Positions 59,638 through 64,000 of a DNA stretch of 64,000 bases are shown here, piece after piece. The stretch comes from Sarocladium kiliense (Eukaryota > Ascomycota > Sordariomycetes > Hypocreales > Sarocladiaceae). The stretch is from assembly GCA_030734395.1 (NCBI GenBank), contig JAUZTG010000012.1, positions 248,001 through 312,000 on the forward strand. Direction: 5' to 3'. Every line of letters starts with the position of its first letter. The first letter of the stretch is position 1. Both the position numbers and the translations under genes were made by a program. The notes under the pieces were generated by a model that was given only the letters and a program-made list of their open reading frames with translations, was not told the origin of the DNA and did not search any database.

Positions 59638-62600
59638 TCACCAGTCCACGTCACTCAACTGTAGTTTCCTAACTCGTTGGCCCCGGTCCTTACCCAGGCG
59701 CTCAACTCGGTTGTGGTGGAACGTGCTCGGTCGGTCGCTCGCTGCGAAGGAGATCAGTACAGATAAGGTGTACCTACGGTCGACTCTGCTTACCCTCGGG
59801 CTCGTCGCTCTGCTGGAGATCATAGTTGAGCACCAGGTTCTTGATGCGTTGCTGTTCCTCCTTCTCGGCCTGTTGCTGGGTCTTCATAGCAACCGCAAAG
59901 GTGGAGTCGGACGGTAGCTCCACGGTACGAGTCTATAGCAAGTCAGTAACGCGTACTGAAATGGGTAGTGTTGCTTCATACCTGTTGGCGATTTCCTTTT
60001 TTGGTCAACAAGGAGAATGCCATAGTAGGATTGCTGGGGGGTTGATCGGCTGCAGCGTCTCCTCCAGTCCCAGCTGCGTCTCGAACCTTGGCCCGCATCG
60101 GCAGCGGCACGTCAAATTGTTGTTTCCGTTCAAATTTGCGTGACTCCAGACTCTCGGCCATCATTTTCGCGTACTCGCGCTCAAAGTCCGCCTCATCCTC
60201 TGGATCAACTGCCTCTTCTTGACGAGTAACAACGATTGCTTCATCTTCGGGATCATAGCTACTACCACGATCCGAGTCCTCTTCATTGTCCTACGCTCAG
60301 ATTAGCAAAGGAACGTTGACAGAAAGTAGTAATCCATACCTCATTTTCCTCATCTCCAGAAGTGCTGCTATCATCACCGTCATCATCATGGTCCAGATCG
60401 TCTCCGTCCGCCAGCTCATCATCAGAAGACGGAACGCTCATAGCGTCTTCAGCGTCGACATTCTTGTCAACGCCTGCGCTCTTTTGGTCTTGAGCAACAG
60501 CAAGCTGAAACGCTTTGGCGGCTTCCTCAAGGCTCGCAGCAAGCTTCCATTGCGGACGAGTAAGTGCGAAGGTGTCCTGCACAGCAAATTCAATGTCCAT
60601 GGGCAGCGAGATCTTCGTATGAATGTAGTACTGTGTGCCCGTTAGTCTAAGTTGATTGCGCGACACCGTGGCAACATACCTGGAAGAAGCTCAGGAAATA
60701 GTCAAGCTTCTTGCCTGCCGCTCCACGGTTGAAGAAGACGCCGCAAGTCTCGAGCATCGTTGATACAAGACGAATTCTAAAGAAATCATCTGGTGGGTCT
60801 AGAGGGACAAATCGGCCAGGGACTGGTGGACCGGCTACACAGAGTTAGTAAAGGCGTGAGGGAAGAGCTATTGCAAAACGCACCGTGCCCGAATGTCACA
60901 ATTCTGTACATGACGTCGAAGATGACTGGATGCTCCAGCATTCTATAGTTGTAGAGCTCGCTGAGATATTTGACCTCAGCAATACGGCGCTGCAGGAAGC
61001 GGAAGTCGTTCTGCTCAAGCCCGAAGCAAACGGACTCAATGACATTGTCGATAACGCGGACCACGAATTCGGGATGGTAACGGTAGACGGCACTCAGCAA
61101 GATGGCCAAGAGATGAATGCTGCCATACTTGACCTTTCCGGGTTTGGAGAACACCTTCTCGAGTATTCTAACAACCTGCGCGGCCCAGTAATTAGTATCG
61201 GTTCAACGTGAGTCTATGCAAAGTGATTATACCTCTGGCTCTTCCCAATGAAGTCTTCGGATCTGCTTAAGAATCTTGCCGTAGTTCCTCTTGGTCATGT
61301 CGACATAGACTAACTTGCGTATGAACTGATCCATAGGCGTCCTTTCTTTCTGCTCAATCGCAGGACGCTCTGGAGGATCAACAAAGTAGATCGCGTTGTC
61401 GATAAGCATTCGCTCGGTATGGCCGAGGTGCTGCACGGACTTTTTCCGCTGGAGGGTTTCTAGGAAACTCGCCATGCGTGGTGATGTCTCAGCGTTCTTG
61501 AGGAGATATCGGCCACAATTCTCGACGAGATTGCAGAGGATCTCAATGTTCATCCGAGAGAAGTCGTCCAGGCTGACCTTCAAACAATGGAATACCACGT
61601 GCTCAGGAACGACACCAAACTTGGTGAGCTCCGCTAGATAGCGGATGTTGCTCAAACGGACTTGACCTAAGAAGTCTTTCTCCTTGCGCCTCTGGAGACT
61701 TCGGAACTCGGCATCAAGGTAGTCAACAAGTCCCTTAGGAACATCAGGCATGTACCTGCCCAGCGTGGCAGTCAGACGAGCCCAACAGGGCAAAAGGTCG
61801 TAACGCCCCTTAGGCACCTCCGTAAGGGCCTTGACGAGTCGGTTGCGAGATGCCTTGGAGTTCAAGTAGCAGAAGTCTATAGCGGTCTGGTCGATGACCT
61901 CCTCATTCGTCAATTCTGGCAGGCGAGCCAGTAGAATGTCGACTTGAGCACCGATCGTTTTGTTTGCAATGGTTGTAGACTGGTCGTCTGCCGCTTCATT
62001 CGGCTTGGGCGTCTCCACTGCATCACCATCGGCCTTCTTGCCGACCTGTTCATCGCCATCTGCTTTCTTCTTCTTGCCGTCCTCCAGCAAAATAGGAGGG
62101 ACTTTCCCTTTCAAGTCCACCAGGTTCTCGTAGAAGCGACGCTCATCTTCATCGGCCCATATTCCGGCACCGTCGCTTATCGACCTGAGATACTCCCCGG
62201 TCTTCAACAAACCGACTGACGTATTCGAAGTCCCAAGTGAGTCATCGACCTCCTTCAGTTCCGGCATCTCAGCGCCTATAGCGTCGGCAATGACTTGGGC
62301 ATTGGATACAAGTCGCTCTTGAGCCTTGAGTTGTTTTTCGTAGTTGGCCTGCCTGTCCTCAAACACCTCTCCAGACTTGACATATGCTTCGGCATTTCTT
62401 CGGGCCTGCGACTGTATGGACTTCTGATCTCGTACAATGTGGCCCTTGACGTCTTCAAAATATCGTTTGAGGATGTTCTTAAATCGATCGCCTACTTCTG
62501 GCGGGGTCAGGGGTTGGTCTGTTCCATTCGTAGTGTTGATACCATCTTCCATGTTCTCATCTTCAGGCACGGCATCACCTCCTGCCGCATCTTCTTCAAT

Positions 62601-63471
62601 TACTTTACGACCTTCGGATGTACTGGGTTGCACACCCAATATGTCCCAGCTGAAGGCTTTGACGAAAATGACTAGCAGTGGCAGATTGACGTGTTCTCGG
62701 TCATGTCCCAATAGATCTTTGAGTACCTCAAGAGGAAAGGGCTCAGTCGTTCCGGTCTTGTTCGAGTTGCTTCGAGGCTTGAGGTCACCGGCTTTAGCGG
62801 CCACACCCATGGAGGCATCCTCCGGCTTCGTAGCATCATCCAGGGTTCGCAGTACACCGACAAGCCACAGCTCTGTCACAACACGAAGCAGAGCTCTCTG
62901 ACGCACAAGACGTTCCTTCTCCTCTCGTTCGCGAGCTTCGGGGCTCAAAGTCTTGAGGAAGCTTTTGTCGGGTGTTGACATACCCTTGCCCAAAAGCCAG
63001 GCCAGTTGTTCGGTGAAATCCTCAGGGCCGAAGCGCTGGTGGAGGGCACTGACGATTTCCACGCCAGCATCGACCTCTCCAGGGGTCTTGAGCTTGCAAA
63101 GACCTTCGTAACATGCTGAAATGATCTCAGAGATGTATTTACTGAGGCTGAGGGATCGGATTTCTTGAAGGAAAGTATTAAGGGTCGCGGGTGTAACAGC
63201 AGTTCGCAATCGCTTGATGAAAGCAGTGTTCTTCTTTAAAGACGAGTCGAGCGTTTTGCTGACGGTGAAGACATCTGAGGTCTAAGTTAGCCTTCGAATC
63301 ATACAATCCGTATGCCTTCACGATGGTGGGGTCGATCGGGAAGCTGACCTTTGACGCCATCCCAAGCCTTTTCATTTTGCGCGCGGAGCTCGCCTGGAAA
63401 GACATTAGCTTGTGCGTCTAGGGAAAATCGCACTCCCTAAGGTTGGACTTGCGCTTCTTTGCGCGATCCAT
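59638..63471 (-). CDS. NMD2: Nonsense-mediated decay factor UPF2/NMD2, with an internal frame break
   Basis: Nine exons: 63453-63471, 63349-63393, 61233-63274, 60884-61175, 60680-60836, 60340-60630, 59982-60290, 59794-59932 and 59638-59741. UPF2 bridges UPF1 and UPF3 on mRNAs being checked for premature stops. The N-terminus MDRAKKRELRAQNEKAWDGV requires a GC-AG first intron. MIF4G-type helical domains follow (LSLSKYISEIISACYEGLCK; LPCWARLTATLGRYMPDVPK; YHPEFVVRVIDNVIESVCFG). The acidic linker is PSSDDELADGDDLDHDDDGD, and the C-terminus ends RGQRVRKLQLSDVDW, the UPF1-binding end. In exon 5 the conserved FVPLDPPDDFF and RIRLVSTMLETCGVFF lie in different frames, separated by a T5 run (60779-60783). 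As written, translation would stop about 28 codons later, near residue 848. Total exon length is 3398 nt, two more than 1132 codons; all other phases fit. Confidence 0.92.
60779..60783 (-). other. Frame break at a T5 run in UPF2 exon 5
   Basis: On the coding strand the sequence is GAT GAT TTC TTT TTA GAA. Conserved sequence before it (PPDDFF) and after it (RIRLVST) is in frame only after a net shift of -1, or with one extra or two fewer T. No GT..AG intron with fitting phase can be placed here. Confidence 0.85.
63394..63452 (-). other. GC-AG intron (first intron of UPF2)
   Basis: 59 nt, with donor GCAAGT, a GCTAAT-like branch site and acceptor CAG. It is the only placement that joins MDRAKKR to ELRAQNEKAWDGV in frame; nearby GT donors give the wrong phase. 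Confidence 0.7.
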
Positions 63472-64000
63472 GTCAGATCACGGCTTCAGATGTAGCTAAA
63501 AGTGGTAGTGGGTAGGAGGCAGCGCTACATTCGCGCGACGAAGCAGTGCTAAGGGACACAGGGCCCCAGGAAACGGAATTGCAGACGAGCGATATGAGCC
63601 GGCATCGAGACTACCGGGCCAGCAGGATGAGCGGCGATGGCGTTGGGGAGCACGAGTCTGTCTGCAGTGCCGGGTCGCAGTGTGGTGAAGCAATGAATTT
63701 TGGGAGAGGCTTGGATCCGACGTCAGTTCCACCGCCGGGCTGCACCTTCCCGTGTTCGGGGTCCAGGGCGGGGGTCCGGTAGAGTCATAGCCCCGGAAGA
63801 CGCGAGTGACGGTTAGTGATGAAATGTGGGATATATGCATATCTGCGATCACCGCGTGGAAAGATAAGCCTGCATCAGCAATGATGTCTTCGCACTACGT
63901 CGTGGTAATTTAGGAGGTTGCCTTGAAGACGTCATGCTCGGACGATTACGAGTTGAAGAGGAGGGTGCCGTCCGAAGTGAATCGCAGCAGTGCATCAGGC
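63472..64000. other. Right-edge region upstream of UPF2
   Basis: This is the UPF2 promoter side. Short frames on both strands (63496-63852, 63546-63782) match nothing, and no gene was supported before the window ends. Confidence 0.35.

Overview
The window reads as ordinary, gene-dense core chromosome of a filamentous ascomycete (Pezizomycotina; I lean to Dothideomycetes, weakly). The evidence is the introns of about 47-95 nt with GT..AG ends and CTAAC/CTGAC-like branch sites, the intron-rich small housekeeping genes, a fungal-type chitin synthase, the ergosterol enzyme ERG5, and a Polycomb EED homologue, which the yeasts S. cerevisiae and S. pombe lack. I rebuilt 22 protein-coding genes and one degraded kinase fragment. 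For every spliced model except UPF2, the exon lengths add up to whole codons.

Layout, left to right. RRN11-like Pol I factor (+, 521-1753) converges on EED/PRC2 (-, 1841-3874). A 3.4 kb gap separates EED from a divergent tandem-PAS protein (+, 7307-9269). Four more + genes follow: YIPF6/Yip4-type Golgi protein (10078-11105), Yrb2/Nup50-like Ran-binding protein (12226-13883), HRQ1 helicase (14530-18049) and a CAX-type antiporter with altered signature motifs (19112-20710). Next are an unknown coiled-coil protein (-, 21105-22726), a small VOC/glyoxalase protein (-, 23144-23716), ERG5 (+, 25759-27774), a mitochondrial-type rhodanese (+, 28891-29553), a YIPF1/2-Yip5-type protein (-, 29805-30802), an APH-family kinase relic (-, 31410-31661), ubiquitin-L40 (-, 32140-32902), RRN7/TAF1B (-, 33385-35147) and eIF5A (-, 35873-36865). 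The right third holds VPS52 (+, 37763-39895), a TBC1D20/Gyp8 Rab-GAP (-, 40139-41515), a DDB1/CPSF-A/MMS1-like giant (+, 42688-46898), eIF5B (+, 48143-51509), Hsp110/SSE1 (-, 52193-55010), a class VI-type chitin synthase (-, 56314-58628) and UPF2/NMD2 (-, 59638-63471).

There is no operon logic or biosynthetic cluster, and I saw no transposon, CRISPR array, rRNA or convincing tRNA. Functional themes recur: protein synthesis and RNA quality control (ubiquitin-L40, eIF5A, eIF5B, UPF2, Hsp110), Pol I initiation (RRN11 and RRN7, two subunits of one complex, about 32 kb apart) and Golgi/endosome traffic (two Yip1 proteins, Vps52, TBC1D20).

I did not find a new multi-gene system. The most unusual signals lie in gene architecture. 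The ubiquitin-L40 start codon is split by an intron, with a 7-nt micro-exon. UPF2 has an internal frame break at a T5 run, and its first intron is GC-AG. Two introns are stop-free and a multiple of three long (Hsp110 and the Yip5-like gene). An unknown gene carries a perfect 17-bp tandem duplication at the point where its frame changes. A cation antiporter has lost the Asn of both signature motifs.
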